Shown here: piece after piece, positions 29,485-37,963 of the stretch
How positions within the stretch are numbered: position 1 is the first letter of the stretch
How the letters are laid out: each line of letters begins with the position of its first letter
NCBI GenBank assembly: GCA_030065235.1
Contig: JASJDC010000002.1
Location: 1 to 64,000, forward strand
Direction: 5' to 3'
DNA length: 64,000 nt
Source of the DNA: Alphaproteobacteria bacterium
Lineage (GTDB): Bacteria > Pseudomonadota > Alphaproteobacteria > UBA8366 > Aestuariispiraceae
Translations under genes and position numbers: made by a program
Notes under the pieces: model-generated
Seen by the model: only the letters and a program-made list of their open reading frames with translations
What the model was told of the DNA's origin: nothing
Databases searched by the model: none

Positions 29485-30451
29485 AGATCAGATCGAGGCG
29501 GCGTCGGAGGTGGTCCACGCCGTTTTTCCGGGCACGCCGCAATATTGCTGGCCTTTGCTGGCGGAGCGCACGGGCGTCGAGCTGTGGGTGAAGCACGAGA
29601 ATCATACGCCGATCGGCGCCTTCAAAATTCGCGGCGGCGCGGTCTTCATGGCCGATCATATCGCCGCGCATCCCACCTCAACCGGCGTGATCGCCGCGAC
29701 GCGCGGCAATCACGGACAGGGCGTCGCTTTCGGCGCGTCCCGCTATGGCCTGTCTTCGACCATCGTCGTGCCGGAAGGCAATAGCGTTGAGAAGAACGCC
29801 GCCATGCGGGCCTTCGGCGCTGAACTGGTCGTCCACGGCCATGATTTCCAGGAAGCCTATGAATACGCCCAGACGCGCGCGAAAGAGGATGGGTTGGTCT
29901 TCACGCCCTCCTTCCATGAGCTCCTGGTGCGCGGGGTCGCGACCTACGCCGTCGAATTCTTCCAAAACGCGCCGGAGATGGAGCGGGTCTATGTGCCGAT
30001 CGGTCTCGGCTCCGGCATTTGCGGCGTCCTGTCCGCGCGCGACGCGTTGGGGCTCAAGACAAAGGTCTATGGCGTGGTGGCCGAAGGCGCGCAGGCCTAT
30101 GGGCTGAGCTATAAGGCGGGCGAGCCGGTCTCGACCAATGCGGCTATCACCATCGCTGACGGCATGGCCTGTCGCACGCCGGTCGCGCAGGCTGTCGAGG
30201 CGATCAACGCCGGGGCGGAGGATGTGGTGACCGTGACGGACGCGCAGATCAAACATGCGATGAGGATCTATTTCACCCACACCCATAATGTGGCGGAGGG
30301 GTCCGGCGCCGCGCCTCTGGCGGCGCTGCTCAACGACCGGGCGGCGCTGCAAGGCAAGCGCGCCGGCGTCATCCTGACCGGCGGCAATATCGACATCGAT
30401 GTCTTCCGCGACGTGATCGCCGAGCCCGATCCTGACGCGGCGCCGCACTAG
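29468..30451 (+). CDS. Threonine/serine dehydratase-like PLP enzyme
   Basis: 327 residues of a fold-type II PLP enzyme. The PLP lysine is Lys53 in HTPIGAFKIRGGA; the Asn-containing cofactor loop is ATRGNHGQGVAFGA; the phosphate-binding glycine loop is VPIGLGSGICGVL; and the pyridine-N contact region is VILTGGNIDID. There is no C-terminal ACT domain, so it is the short catabolic form rather than biosynthetic IlvA. It likely eliminates ammonia or water from a hydroxy amino acid; the related hydroxyectoine enzyme EutB belongs to the same family. The substrate here is unknown. Second gene of the MocR-controlled operon. Confidence 0.85.
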   Translation: MGIANRDQIEAASEVVHAVFPGTPQYCWPLLAERTGVELWVKHENHTPIGAFKIRGGAVFMADHIAAHPTSTGVIAATRGNHGQGVAFGASRYGLSSTIVVPEGNSVEKNAAMRAFGAELVVHGHDFQEAYEYAQTRAKEDGLVFTPSFHELLVRGVATYAVEFFQNAPEMERVYVPIGLGSGICGVLSARDALGLKTKVYGVVAEGAQAYGLSYKAGEPVSTNAAITIADGMACRTPVAQAVEAINAGAEDVVTVTDAQIKHAMRIYFTHTHNVAEGSGAAPLAALLNDRAALQGKRAGVILTGGNIDIDVFRDVIAEPDPDAAPH

Positions 30452-30471
30452 AGCGCGCCGGACCGTTCCCC

Positions 30472-31905
30472 ATGACCGATCGCAACAAGGCTTTGTTCGC
30501 CGAACATACCGGCCTGGCCGCCATTCTGGAGCGCGCTCGCCTGTTGGCGACGGATTTTCACGCCGGCCTGGCCGAGCGGCCGGTTGCGGCGGCGGCCCGG
30601 ACGGCGCCGGGGCTGCCCTTGCCGGAACGCGGGCTGGGCGCCCTGCGCGCGCTGGATCTTTTCGAGCGCCACGTTGCGCCCAACCTCAGCGGCGGCGTTG
30701 GTCCGCGCTATCTCGGTTATGTCACAGGCGGCGCGACTCCCGCCGCCTTGGCCGGCGATTGGCTGGCCGCCGCGGTTGATCAAAACCCGGCCAGCCCGGG
30801 CGATTCGATCGCGCCCGCCTTGATTGAGGAAACCGTCGCGATGATGGCGGCCCTGTTCGACCTGCCGACGGGACCGGGCGGCTTCGACGGTTGTTTTACG
30901 ACGGGGGCCCTGGGGGCCAATCTGCTTGGCGCGGCCAGTTTCCGGGAATGGGCGGGGCGGCGCAGCGGTTTGAATGTCACCGAAACCGGTGTCGCCGCCC
31001 TGTCGGGTCTTCAGGTCTTCACCGCCTCGCCGCATATCACGATGTTGAAAGTGATGGGTCTGCTGGGGTTGGGGCGTTCCAGCCTGATGCAAATCGGCCG
31101 CCTGCCGGGGCGCGAGGCGATGGATGTGGCGGCGCTTGAAGCGGCGCTCGCGGCAAGCGACGCGCGCTCGAAGGTCGTGGTCGCTTCCGCTGGGATCGTC
31201 AGCACCGGTGATTTCGAAGATCTGAACGCCATCGCCGATATCTGTGAGAAGCATGACGCTTGGCTGCATGTCGATGGCGCCTTCGGTCTGTTTGCGCGCT
31301 GCTCACCGCGTTTCGCCGATCTGGCCGCCGGCGTCGAGCGCGCCGACAGCATCACCACCGACGGCCATAAATGGTTGAATGTTCCCTATGATTGCGGCCT
31401 GTTCCTGACCCGGCATATGGACCTGCTGGAGGCCTCGATGCGGCTGACGGCGGCCTATCTTGAGACCGACGATCCGGCGCCAAGCTATAATAATCGCGGC
31501 GTCGAGAGCTCATCGCGATTCCGCGCTCTGCCGGTCTGGATGGCGCTGCAGGCCTATGGCCGCGACGGTGTCCGCGAGATGGTCGAGACAAGCTGCGATC
31601 TCGCGGCGTCGCTCGGGCGTCGGATCGAGGCGATGGACGGGTTCGAATTACTGGCCCCGGTGCGCCTGAACATTGTTCTGTTTCGCGGCTTGTTGGGGGA
31701 CGACGCGGCGAGCGATCAGGGCCAGCGCCATTTGATGAACGCCATTAACGCAACAGGCAACGTGTACCTGACGCCGGGCGTGATTGGAGGGCGCGCCGGG
31801 ATGCGCGCCGCGTTCAGCAACTGGATGACGACCGACGCGGACGTGGCGATCGTCGCGGACGCCCTTGCGTTGGGCCGCGATTCGATTTTGGCGGAGAAGG
31901 AATAG
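30472..31905 (+). CDS. Group II PLP-dependent decarboxylase (aromatic/acidic amino-acid decarboxylase family)
   Basis: 477 residues, a normal length for the DDC family. Seen: GPRYLGYVTGGATPAALAGDWLAAAVDQN (substrate region), FTTGALGANLLGAAS, HVDGAFGLFARCSP (Asp-Ala PLP contact), and ITTDGHKWLNVPYDCGLF with the Schiff-base Lys near residue 300. The family decarboxylates aromatic amino acids, glutamate, aspartate, cysteine sulfinate or diaminobutyrate, so the substrate is open. It follows the dehydratase gene by 20 bases and precedes the PhzF gene by three. Confidence 0.88.
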   Translation: MTDRNKALFAEHTGLAAILERARLLATDFHAGLAERPVAAAARTAPGLPLPERGLGALRALDLFERHVAPNLSGGVGPRYLGYVTGGATPAALAGDWLAAAVDQNPASPGDSIAPALIEETVAMMAALFDLPTGPGGFDGCFTTGALGANLLGAASFREWAGRRSGLNVTETGVAALSGLQVFTASPHITMLKVMGLLGLGRSSLMQIGRLPGREAMDVAALEAALAASDARSKVVVASAGIVSTGDFEDLNAIADICEKHDAWLHVDGAFGLFARCSPRFADLAAGVERADSITTDGHKWLNVPYDCGLFLTRHMDLLEASMRLTAAYLETDDPAPSYNNRGVESSSRFRALPVWMALQAYGRDGVREMVETSCDLAASLGRRIEAMDGFELLAPVRLNIVLFRGLLGDDAASDQGQRHLMNAINATGNVYLTPGVIGGRAGMRAAFSNWMTTDADVAIVADALALGRDSILAEKE

Positions 31906-31908
31906 GTC

Positions 31909-32712
31909 ATGACAACGGAACTGACGCTCTATCAGATCGACGCTTTCACATCCGAGGTGTTCACGGGCAATCCGGCGGCGGTCGTCCCGCTGCAAGGGTG
32001 GCTGCCGGACGCGCTGATGCAGTCGATTGCGCTGGAGAATAATCTAGCCGAAACTGCGTTCTTTTCTCCAACGCCGGACGATCCGGACCATGACTTTCAT
32101 CTGCGTTGGTTCACGCCGGTGTTGGAGGCGCCGCTTTGCGGCCATGCAACCTTGGCCACGGCCGCCGCGCTTTTCGATGAGATGCGCTGGCCGAAGGAGG
32201 AAATCCGTTTCGACTCCCTGTCTGGGACGCTGATCGTACGGCGGCGTGACGGCATGTTGGAGCTCGATTTTCCGGTCGTCGCCCAGACCCGCGCCGCGCC
32301 GCCCGCCGGATTCGCCGCGGCGCTGGGCGTCTCGCCTTTGGACTATTGGGTCGCCCGGAAACACATGGCGGTGCTCGAAAGCGCCGATCAGGTTCTGAAT
32401 TTCGAGCCGGATATGGGCTATATCAGCGGGCTGGAGGGGCTCGGACTGATCGTCACCGCGCCGGGCGGCTCTGAGGGTTGCGACTGCGTCTCGCGCTTTT
32501 TCGCGCCGCGGGCCGGCATCCCGGAAGACCCGGTGACCGGCTCGGCCCACTGCCAGATTATCCCCTATTGGGCTGCCGAACTGGGTCAGACCGAATTGCA
32601 TGCGCGTCAGGTCTCGCCCCGGGGCGGCGACCTCTATTGCCGGCTCGACGGCGATCGCGTGCGGATCGCGGGCAAGACAGCGCTTTATTTGAAAGGCGTG
32701 ATCTGGGTCTAG
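31909..32712 (+). CDS. PhzF-family isomerase/epimerase
   Basis: 267 residues. N-terminal YQIDAFTSEVFTGNPAAVVPL is the family's standard opening. The catalytic acid is Glu48 in LENNLAETAFF. The second half repeats the diaminopimelate-epimerase-like fold, with SRFFAPRAGIPEDPVTGSAHCQIIPYWA, the D-P-V-T-G-S-A-H signature. PhzF in phenazine synthesis isomerises an amino-dihydroaromatic acid; most relatives have no assigned substrate. Last gene of the operon; 83 bases separate it from the Ada-like gene. Confidence 0.92.
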   Translation: MTTELTLYQIDAFTSEVFTGNPAAVVPLQGWLPDALMQSIALENNLAETAFFSPTPDDPDHDFHLRWFTPVLEAPLCGHATLATAAALFDEMRWPKEEIRFDSLSGTLIVRRRDGMLELDFPVVAQTRAAPPAGFAAALGVSPLDYWVARKHMAVLESADQVLNFEPDMGYISGLEGLGLIVTAPGGSEGCDCVSRFFAPRAGIPEDPVTGSAHCQIIPYWAAELGQTELHARQVSPRGGDLYCRLDGDRVRIAGKTALYLKGVIWV

Positions 32713-32795
32713 CTTTCTATCCGGGCGCAAGTTTCGGGTGGGGCGCGGCGCGCGCCTCCGCTACGGTGGCCGCACCTGAATGAAGGAGAGGCCCG

Positions 32796-33725
32796 ATGCT
32801 GCTGGACGCACAGACACGAGACCAAGACCGCCGCGACGGCGTCGCGACGCACAGCCCCGACTATCGCCGCGTCGCTGAGGCTTTGGCCTATGTCGTCGCG
32901 CGTTTCGAAGATCAACCCAGCCTGGAAGAGATCGCTGCGCATATCGGTCTCAGCCCGTTCCATTTTCAGCGCCTCTTCACCCAGTGGGTCGGCGTCAGCC
33001 CGAAGAAATTCCTGCAGGCGCTGTCCTTGGAGCAAGCCAAGCAGCGCTTGGACGCGCATGCCAGCGTGATGGAGGCGGCGTTCGACGCCGGCTTGTCCGG
33101 TCCCGGGCGGCTGCATGATCTCTTCGTCGCGCATGAAGCGATGACGCCCGGCGAATACAAAACGCTAGGCGCGGACTTGCTGATCCGTCACGGCGTGCAT
33201 GACGGCCCGTTCGGCGAGACCATTCTGCTGACGACTGAGCGCGGCTTGTGCGGGCTGGCCTTTGTCGATCAGCGCGGGCGGGCGGCCTGTCTCGACGATA
33301 TGACACGTCGTTTCGCGTTGGCGACGCATGTTGAGGACAAGGCGGCGACCGCGCCGCTGATGGATCGGATCTTCGCCGATCCGGCCGGCGCCGCGCCGAG
33401 CGGCGAGCCGTTGAAACTGCTGCTGAAAGGCACGGAGTTCCAAATCAAGGTCTGGCGCGCCCTGATGGCGATCCCGCCCGGCGCCCTGACCAGCTACGGC
33501 GCCGTTGCGGGGGCGCTGGGTATGCAAGGAGCGGCCTCCCGCGCGGTCGGGACGGCGGTCGCCGCCAATCCGATCTCCTGGCTCATCCCCTGCCACCGGG
33601 TGATCCGCAATTCAGGCCTATTGGGCGGTTATCGTTGGGGCTTGCCGCGGAAGCTCGCCATGATGGGCTGGGAACGCGCCGGCCTGCCGGCTCCGCAAGG
33701 CGGGGCGCCGAGCTGCGCCGCCTGA
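32796..33725 (+). CDS. AraC-domain / methylated-DNA-cysteine methyltransferase fusion (Ada-like, without zinc domain)
   Basis: 309 residues with AAGGAGAG before the ATG. Residues 20-115 are an AraC-type DNA-binding domain (SLEEIAAHIGLSPFHFQRLFTQWVGVSPKKFLQAL). Residues 125-300 are an alkyltransferase: the acceptor Cys is near residue 266 in WLIPCHRVIRNSGLLGGYRWG, and GTEFQIKVWRALMAIPPGALTSYG precedes it. It moves methyl groups from O6-methylguanine to itself. The N-terminal Ada zinc/phosphotriester domain is absent, so the classical self-methylation switch of E. coli Ada is missing; this architecture is common in alphaproteobacteria. Confidence 0.92.
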   Translation: MLLDAQTRDQDRRDGVATHSPDYRRVAEALAYVVARFEDQPSLEEIAAHIGLSPFHFQRLFTQWVGVSPKKFLQALSLEQAKQRLDAHASVMEAAFDAGLSGPGRLHDLFVAHEAMTPGEYKTLGADLLIRHGVHDGPFGETILLTTERGLCGLAFVDQRGRAACLDDMTRRFALATHVEDKAATAPLMDRIFADPAGAAPSGEPLKLLLKGTEFQIKVWRALMAIPPGALTSYGAVAGALGMQGAASRAVGTAVAANPISWLIPCHRVIRNSGLLGGYRWGLPRKLAMMGWERAGLPAPQGGAPSCAA

Positions 33726-33928
33726 ATTGATCATTCTTGCTATCGTATTCAGAGAATCGTATATTAATAAATCTTTATATATTTTGATACACCGTATTAA
33801 ATGTGTTGTGCGTTCTATTCCAATCGCTGTGGATCACCGCATGGGTTGGAATAGCATGCAAACTATAGTCGTAGACCATAAGTTTTGGTTAGTCGCCAAG
33901 ACGCTTTGATCAAAAGGATGTGATTATC
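33726..33928 (+). promoter_or_regulatory. AT-rich leader upstream of the chemoreceptor, with inverted repeat
   Basis: About 200 bases unusually rich in A+T for this window. It contains a 9-base perfect inverted repeat CTATTCCAA (33815-33823) / TTGGAATAG (33846-33854) with a 22-base loop, and AAAAGGA just before the receptor ATG. A 60-codon open frame runs through it but has no ribosome binding site or family resemblance. It most likely carries the promoter and a regulator site for the chemoreceptor gene. Confidence 0.45.
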
Positions 33929-35629
33929 ATGAAAGGCTTGGAGAATATCGGTATCGCCACACGTCTAAAAGCCGGCTTTACCGGGATCATGGTATTGATT
34001 GCGATTATCACTGGAAACGCGCTTTGGGAAGCGAAAACGATCAATACAAACCTTGCTATCATGAATGACGTCAACAGCGTAAAGCAGCGCTACACGATCA
34101 ATTTCCGAGGCAGCGTCCATGACCGGGCGATTGCGCTTCGCGATGTCACGTTGGTGTCGACGGACGCGGAAGTGCAGACCGAGGTCGATTTGATCAATAA
34201 ACTCTTTGACGACTATCAGGCGTCGGCGGTCAAACTGGACGCCAAGCTGGCCGAACGCGACGACACCACGCGTGAAGAGCGCGAAATGTTGTCGGATATC
34301 AAGGAGATCGAGGCGGCGACGGAACCCCTCATCGCCGAGGTTATCGCGTTGCGCCGGGCGGGCGACCGTGAGACGGCGCATGCGATCCTGATGGATCAGG
34401 CGCGGCCTAACTTCGTAACGTGGCTTGCTCGGATCAACCGGTTCATTGATTTTCAGGAGGCGTCAAACAACGCGATCGCGTCGACGACGCGGGAGTCAGC
34501 CGCCTTCTTCAAGGTGCTGATGGGCGTTCTTTGCGGGATCGCGCTTCTGAGCGGGTTCGGCGTCGCCTGGTGGTGCATTCGATCGGTGGCGCCGCTGCGG
34601 CGTTTGACGGCGACGACTCTCGAACTCGCGAAAGGCGATCTGACGATCGAGGTGCCGCCGCGTAAGAGCGGAGACGAGGTCGGCGAACTGACCGGTGCGC
34701 TGCAGATCTTTAAGGACTCGATGGTTGAGGCGGAGAACCAACGCGCGGAGCAGGCGAAAGCGCAAGAACTTCAGATTGCACGCGCCAAACGGCTCGACGC
34801 CTTGGCGCAGAAATTTGATGACGCTGTGTCTCGGGTGCTGCAGAGCGTCTCCGGGGCGGCGGAAAAAATGCACAATACTGCCGAATCAATGTCGTCGATC
34901 GCAGACAATACCAAGAGCCAGGCCGAATCGGCCTCGTCAGTGTCGACAAACGCCTCGTCCAACGTTCAGACGGCGGCCTCCGCCGCGGAACAGTTGAGCG
35001 CGTCGATCCGTGAAATCGCGCACCAGGTGGCGCTTTCCTCGGACGTTTCGAAGAATGCGGTGAACCAGGCCGGGACGACGCAATCGACGGTGCGCCAATT
35101 GGCGGTTTCCGCCGAGCGGATCGGTGAAGTCGTGACCCTGATCCAAGGGATCGCCGAACAGACCAACCTCTTGGCGCTGAACGCGACGATTGAGGCGGCC
35201 CGCGCGGGCGAGGCCGGCAAGGGTTTCGCCGTCGTCGCCGGCGAGGTGAAGTCGCTGGCCAGTCAGACCGGCAAGGCGACCGAGGAGATCGGTCAGCAAA
35301 TCTCTGAAATTCAGGCCGCGACGGGCGGCGCTGTGGAAGCGATCGAACAAATCGCGAAGACCGTCGATGAATTGAGCGGCATCGCCAACTCGATTTCCGC
35401 GGCGGTCGAGGAACAAACCGCGGCGACCGGCGAAATCGCGCGCAGCGTTCAGGAGGCGGCTGGCGGAAGCGGCCATGTCGCCCAGGCGTTGACGAATGTG
35501 AATTCCGGCGCGGAGGAAACCAGCGAGGCGGCGAACGAGGTTCTGCAAGCGGTCTCCGAGCTCAGCCGCCAGACCGATGGCCTGCGTCGGGAAGTCGACG
35601 ACTTCTTGACTGGTGTGAAGGCGGCGTAA
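33929..35629 (+). CDS. Methyl-accepting chemotaxis protein
   Basis: 566 residues from ATG 33929 ([14 protein letters not shown]); AAAAGGA at 33912 suits this start better than GTG 33920. First membrane helix at about residues 15-35 ([19 protein letters not shown]), a four-helix-bundle type sensor domain of about 150 residues, second helix at about 192-215 ([22 protein letters not shown]), HAMP ([21 protein letters not shown]), then a long signalling helix hairpin whose tip is [35 protein letters not shown]. No C-terminal CheR-tethering pentapeptide is evident. Receives a periplasmic signal and controls CheA. No che genes are nearby, so it is an orphan receptor. Confidence 0.94.
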   Translation: MKGLENIGIATRLKAGFTGIMVLIAIITGNALWEAKTINTNLAIMNDVNSVKQRYTINFRGSVHDRAIALRDVTLVSTDAEVQTEVDLINKLFDDYQASAVKLDAKLAERDDTTREEREMLSDIKEIEAATEPLIAEVIALRRAGDRETAHAILMDQARPNFVTWLARINRFIDFQEASNNAIASTTRESAAFFKVLMGVLCGIALLSGFGVAWWCIRSVAPLRRLTATTLELAKGDLTIEVPPRKSGDEVGELTGALQIFKDSMVEAENQRAEQAKAQELQIARAKRLDALAQKFDDAVSRVLQSVSGAAEKMHNTAESMSSIADNTKSQAESASSVSTNASSNVQTAASAAEQLSASIREIAHQVALSSDVSKNAVNQAGTTQSTVRQLAVSAERIGEVVTLIQGIAEQTNLLALNATIEAARAGEAGKGFAVVAGEVKSLASQTGKATEEIGQQISEIQAATGGAVEAIEQIAKTVDELSGIANSISAAVEEQTAATGEIARSVQEAAGGSGHVAQALTNVNSGAEETSEAANEVLQAVSELSRQTDGLRREVDDFLTGVKAA

Positions 35630-35653
35630 GCGCGTCCTGCAGCCGTTTTTCGG

Positions 35654-35684
35654 TCGGGCGGATCCGCTCTGTCGGTCCGCCCGA
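35654..35684 (+). terminator. Stem-loop after the chemoreceptor gene
   Basis: TCGGGCGGA, 13-base loop, TCCGCCCGA: a perfect 9-base GC-rich stem 25 bases after the receptor stop and before the convergent ArsR-type gene. There is no good T run on either side, so termination would be weak or Rho-assisted; it may simply protect mRNA ends. Confidence 0.4.
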
Positions 35685-35706
35685 TGGCGTTCTGAGCGTC
35701 CGATAC

Positions 35707-36390
35707 TCAGACCGACCCGGTGAGCAGACGATATTGGCGCAGGCCTTCCGGCGTGAATGACACGGCGCGGCCCCCATGGTCGCGCGTCGCCCAGGTCTTA
35801 CTGAGAAACCGATCGAGGATCGCCTTACCGAGGCCGCCAGCCAGATGGCTGCGGCGAGCGCTCCAGTCCAGGCAGGGTCGGCAGGCGGGTCGGCGCGCCG
35901 CCATGACAGCGTCCATATCGAGTCCGAAATCGCGAAAGAACGCCTCGCCGGATTCGGTCAACCTCATCGCCGCGCGTGATTCTTCGATCAGCGCGCGCTT
36001 CTGAAAACTGTCGAACAGGGCGACAGCCATATCGCCGGCCAGATGGTCATAGCATATCCGGGCCGCGCGCAGCCTCGGGTCGCGCGGACCGGTCTTGACC
36101 GGTTCGCCAAGCGTGCGTTCCGCAAGCGACATGAGGCTTTCCAGCACGTCCGCGACATCCGCCCCGGAGAGGGTGAAATAGCGATGGCGTCCCTGTTTCA
36201 CCGAGGTCAACAGCCCGCCATCGGTGAGCTTGGCGAGATGCGCGCTGGCGGTGGGCAGCGCGACGCCGGCAATCGCCGCCAACTCGCTCGCCGTCAAGGC
36301 CTTCCCAGCCATAAGAGCCCCCAACATGCGCGCCCGCGCCGGATCGCCGACCAGTCCGGCGATGATCGAAATATTCGGCCCGACATTCAT
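35707..36390 (-). CDS. ArsR-family winged-helix regulator with C-terminal Cys motif
   Basis: 227 residues. Residues 8-90 form the ArsR winged helix: [46 protein letters not shown] (recognition helix) and [10 protein letters not shown] (wing). The longer C-terminal half has [23 protein letters not shown], a C-x-x-C-x-D-W-x-x-R-x-x-H-L segment that could bind a metal or a redox signal and recurs in this long subgroup. Divergent from the NIPSNAP/ABM genes, which it probably represses. A palindrome overlaps its start region. Confidence 0.85.
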   Translation of the reverse strand: MNVGPNISIIAGLVGDPARARMLGALMAGKALTASELAAIAGVALPTASAHLAKLTDGGLLTSVKQGRHRYFTLSGADVADVLESLMSLAERTLGEPVKTGPRDPRLRAARICYDHLAGDMAVALFDSFQKRALIEESRAAMRLTESGEAFFRDFGLDMDAVMAARRPACRPCLDWSARRSHLAGGLGKAILDRFLSKTWATRDHGGRAVSFTPEGLRQYRLLTGSV

Positions 36391-36391
36391 A

Positions 36392-36405
36392 GTTTGATCA
36401 TGAAC
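36392..36405. promoter_or_regulatory. Palindromic operator candidate between ArsR and NIPSNAP genes
   Basis: GTTTGATCATGAAC at 36392-36405 is an imperfect 14-base palindrome centred on TGATCA, one base upstream of the ArsR-type ATG. Its place in the 84-base divergent gap suits autoregulation and control of the NIPSNAP operon. Confidence 0.45.
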
Positions 36406-36474
36406 GAAGCATTGGCGTCCAGCAAGCCGCTAATCTCACCGCTGTCATTGGAAAAGAAATCTAGGAGACGTTTC

Positions 36475-36822
36475 ATGATCACCTGTTTCATCCGCTACCA
36501 GATCGACCCAGCGCGGCATGATGCGTTCCACCGCTACGCACGGGTCTGGGGGGAAGCCATCCCGGAATGCGGGGCCGATCTGATCGGCTATTTCGCGCCT
36601 CATGAAGGCTCGACGACCACGGCCTATGGCGTCTATTCAATCCCGTCCCTGGCGGCGTATGAAGCTTATCGAGCGCGTCTGGCGGCGCACCCGCTGGGGC
36701 GCGAGAATTACAGCTTTGCGCAACAAGAACGGTTTATTCTGCGCGAGGATCGGATATTTCTGAAGAACGTATCGTCGGCCCCCAGCGGAAAGGAAGCGGA
36801 CCATGATGGCGGTGATTTTTGA
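36475..36822 (+). CDS. NIPSNAP-family protein
   Basis: 115 residues from ATG 36475, preceded by TAGGAGA. An upstream open frame is only the complement of the ArsR gene. The sequence [55 protein letters not shown] is the ferredoxin-like dimeric alpha/beta-barrel of NIPSNAP proteins: R-Y-x-I-x-P..., G..LIGYF-x-P-x-E-G. Function of bacterial members is not established. It overlaps the following ABM gene by 20 bases, so the two are co-translated and may form a heteromer of related folds. Confidence 0.85.
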   Translation: MITCFIRYQIDPARHDAFHRYARVWGEAIPECGADLIGYFAPHEGSTTTAYGVYSIPSLAAYEAYRARLAAHPLGRENYSFAQQERFILREDRIFLKNVSSAPSGKEADHDGGDF

Positions 36823-37147
36823 GGTCGAGCCGGCGGACGGGAACCGGCAGACCTATCTCGATATCGCCGCCAGCTTGCGCGAAGAACTGTCCGGCGTCGA
36901 CGGTTTCATTTCGGTCGAACGGTTTGAAAGCCTGACCGCACCCGGCAAGCTCCTGTCTCTGTCCTTTTGGCGGGACGAGAAATCGGTGAAGGATTGGCGC
37001 AACCGAACAGCGCACCGCACCGCCCAGGCGCAAGGCCGATCCGGCATGTTCCGGGACTATCGGATCCGGGTCGCCGAGGTCGCGCGCGACTATTCGCTGA
37101 TCCGACGCGAAGAAGCGCCGGCCGACAATCGGGCGGCGCATGGGTGA
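36803..37147 (+). CDS. Antibiotic biosynthesis monooxygenase (ABM) domain protein
   Basis: 114 residues. [66 protein letters not shown] is the typical ABM dimeric barrel (V-x-P-x...Y...A..L...L....GF-x-S-x-E-R...LSFW-x-D-E-x...W). Small ABM proteins include quinone or haem mono-oxygenases and non-enzymatic stress proteins. It is the second gene after NIPSNAP under the ArsR-type regulator, so redox or metal stress is a plausible setting. Confidence 0.85.
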   Translation: MMAVIFEVEPADGNRQTYLDIAASLREELSGVDGFISVERFESLTAPGKLLSLSFWRDEKSVKDWRNRTAHRTAQAQGRSGMFRDYRIRVAEVARDYSLIRREEAPADNRAAHG

Positions 37148-37161
37148 GGTAAGGCGGCGGT

Positions 37162-37935
37162 CTAGGCCGGGCCGCCCCAGGCGATGAAATAGGGATTCTC
37201 AAAGATTGGGTTCTTGGCGTAGCTCAGCGGCGCGCCGTCCGTCGTGACGACCCGGCCGCCCGCCGCCGCCAGCACGGCGTGGCCCGCCGCCGTATCCCAC
37301 TCCATCGTGCGGCCGAAGCGCGGATAGACATCCGCTTCGCCACAGGCGACCAGGCAGAATTTCAGCGAACTGCCGGCGTTCCGGGTTTCGGATACGGCGC
37401 GGCCGCCCAGCAGTTTCGCTATCTCGGCCGGATCGCCATGGCGTCGGCTGGCGACCACCGTGAGGCCTTCCTGCGGCGGCGCGCGCACCGATATCGCTTT
37501 GGGTGCGGCGCCGGCGTCGGACCGGGACGCGCCCTGGCCGACGGCGCCGGCGAACAGGCTGTCCAAAGCCGGAGCGTAGACGACGCCCAAGACCGGCGCG
37601 CCGCCCTCGATCAGGGCGATATTGACCGTGAACTCGCCATTGCGATTCAGGAACTCCTTGGTGCCGTCCAGCGGATCGACCAGCCAGAAGGGGCCATCGC
37701 CGACATCCGGGATTCGGCCTTCCGATGCGGCCTCCTCGGCCACGACGGGTACGCCTGGCGCTAAGGCGTGAAGACCCGGCGTGATAATCGCTTCCGCCGC
37801 CAGATCGGCGTCGGTGACCGGCGAATGATCCTCTTTGCGCCGCGCCTCGAAGTCCGTGGCGTAGATTTCCAGGATCGTCGACCCAGCCGCGCGGGCCAGC
37901 GCGGAGATCTCCGGCAGAAGACGGGCCGCTTGCAT
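37162..37935 (-). CDS. cysQ: 3'(2'),5'-bisphosphate nucleotidase CysQ
   Basis: 257 residues of the inositol-monophosphatase fold. Metal-binding motifs: DHSPVTDADLAAE (36-48), VAEEAA, then WLVDPLDGTKEFLNRNGEFTVNIALIE (the D-P-x-D-G-T-x-E/D signature) and YPRFGRTMEWDTAAGHAVLAAAGG near the C-terminus (W-D-x-A-A-x). It hydrolyses pAp from sulfate activation or acyl-carrier modification. It stands alone on the minus strand, 28 bases downstream of the CoxL-like gene, so it may share its transcript. Confidence 0.93.
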   Translation of the reverse strand: MQAARLLPEISALARAAGSTILEIYATDFEARRKEDHSPVTDADLAAEAIITPGLHALAPGVPVVAEEAASEGRIPDVGDGPFWLVDPLDGTKEFLNRNGEFTVNIALIEGGAPVLGVVYAPALDSLFAGAVGQGASRSDAGAAPKAISVRAPPQEGLTVVASRRHGDPAEIAKLLGGRAVSETRNAGSSLKFCLVACGEADVYPRFGRTMEWDTAAGHAVLAAAGGRVVTTDGAPLSYAKNPIFENPYFIAWGGPA

Positions 37936-37963
37936 GAATGCGACCGGCCTTCGGCGTCGTCCG

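Noticed and set aside
33727-33909. 60-codon open frame in the AT-rich gap
   Set aside because: No ribosome binding site and no recognisable sequence; better read as control region.
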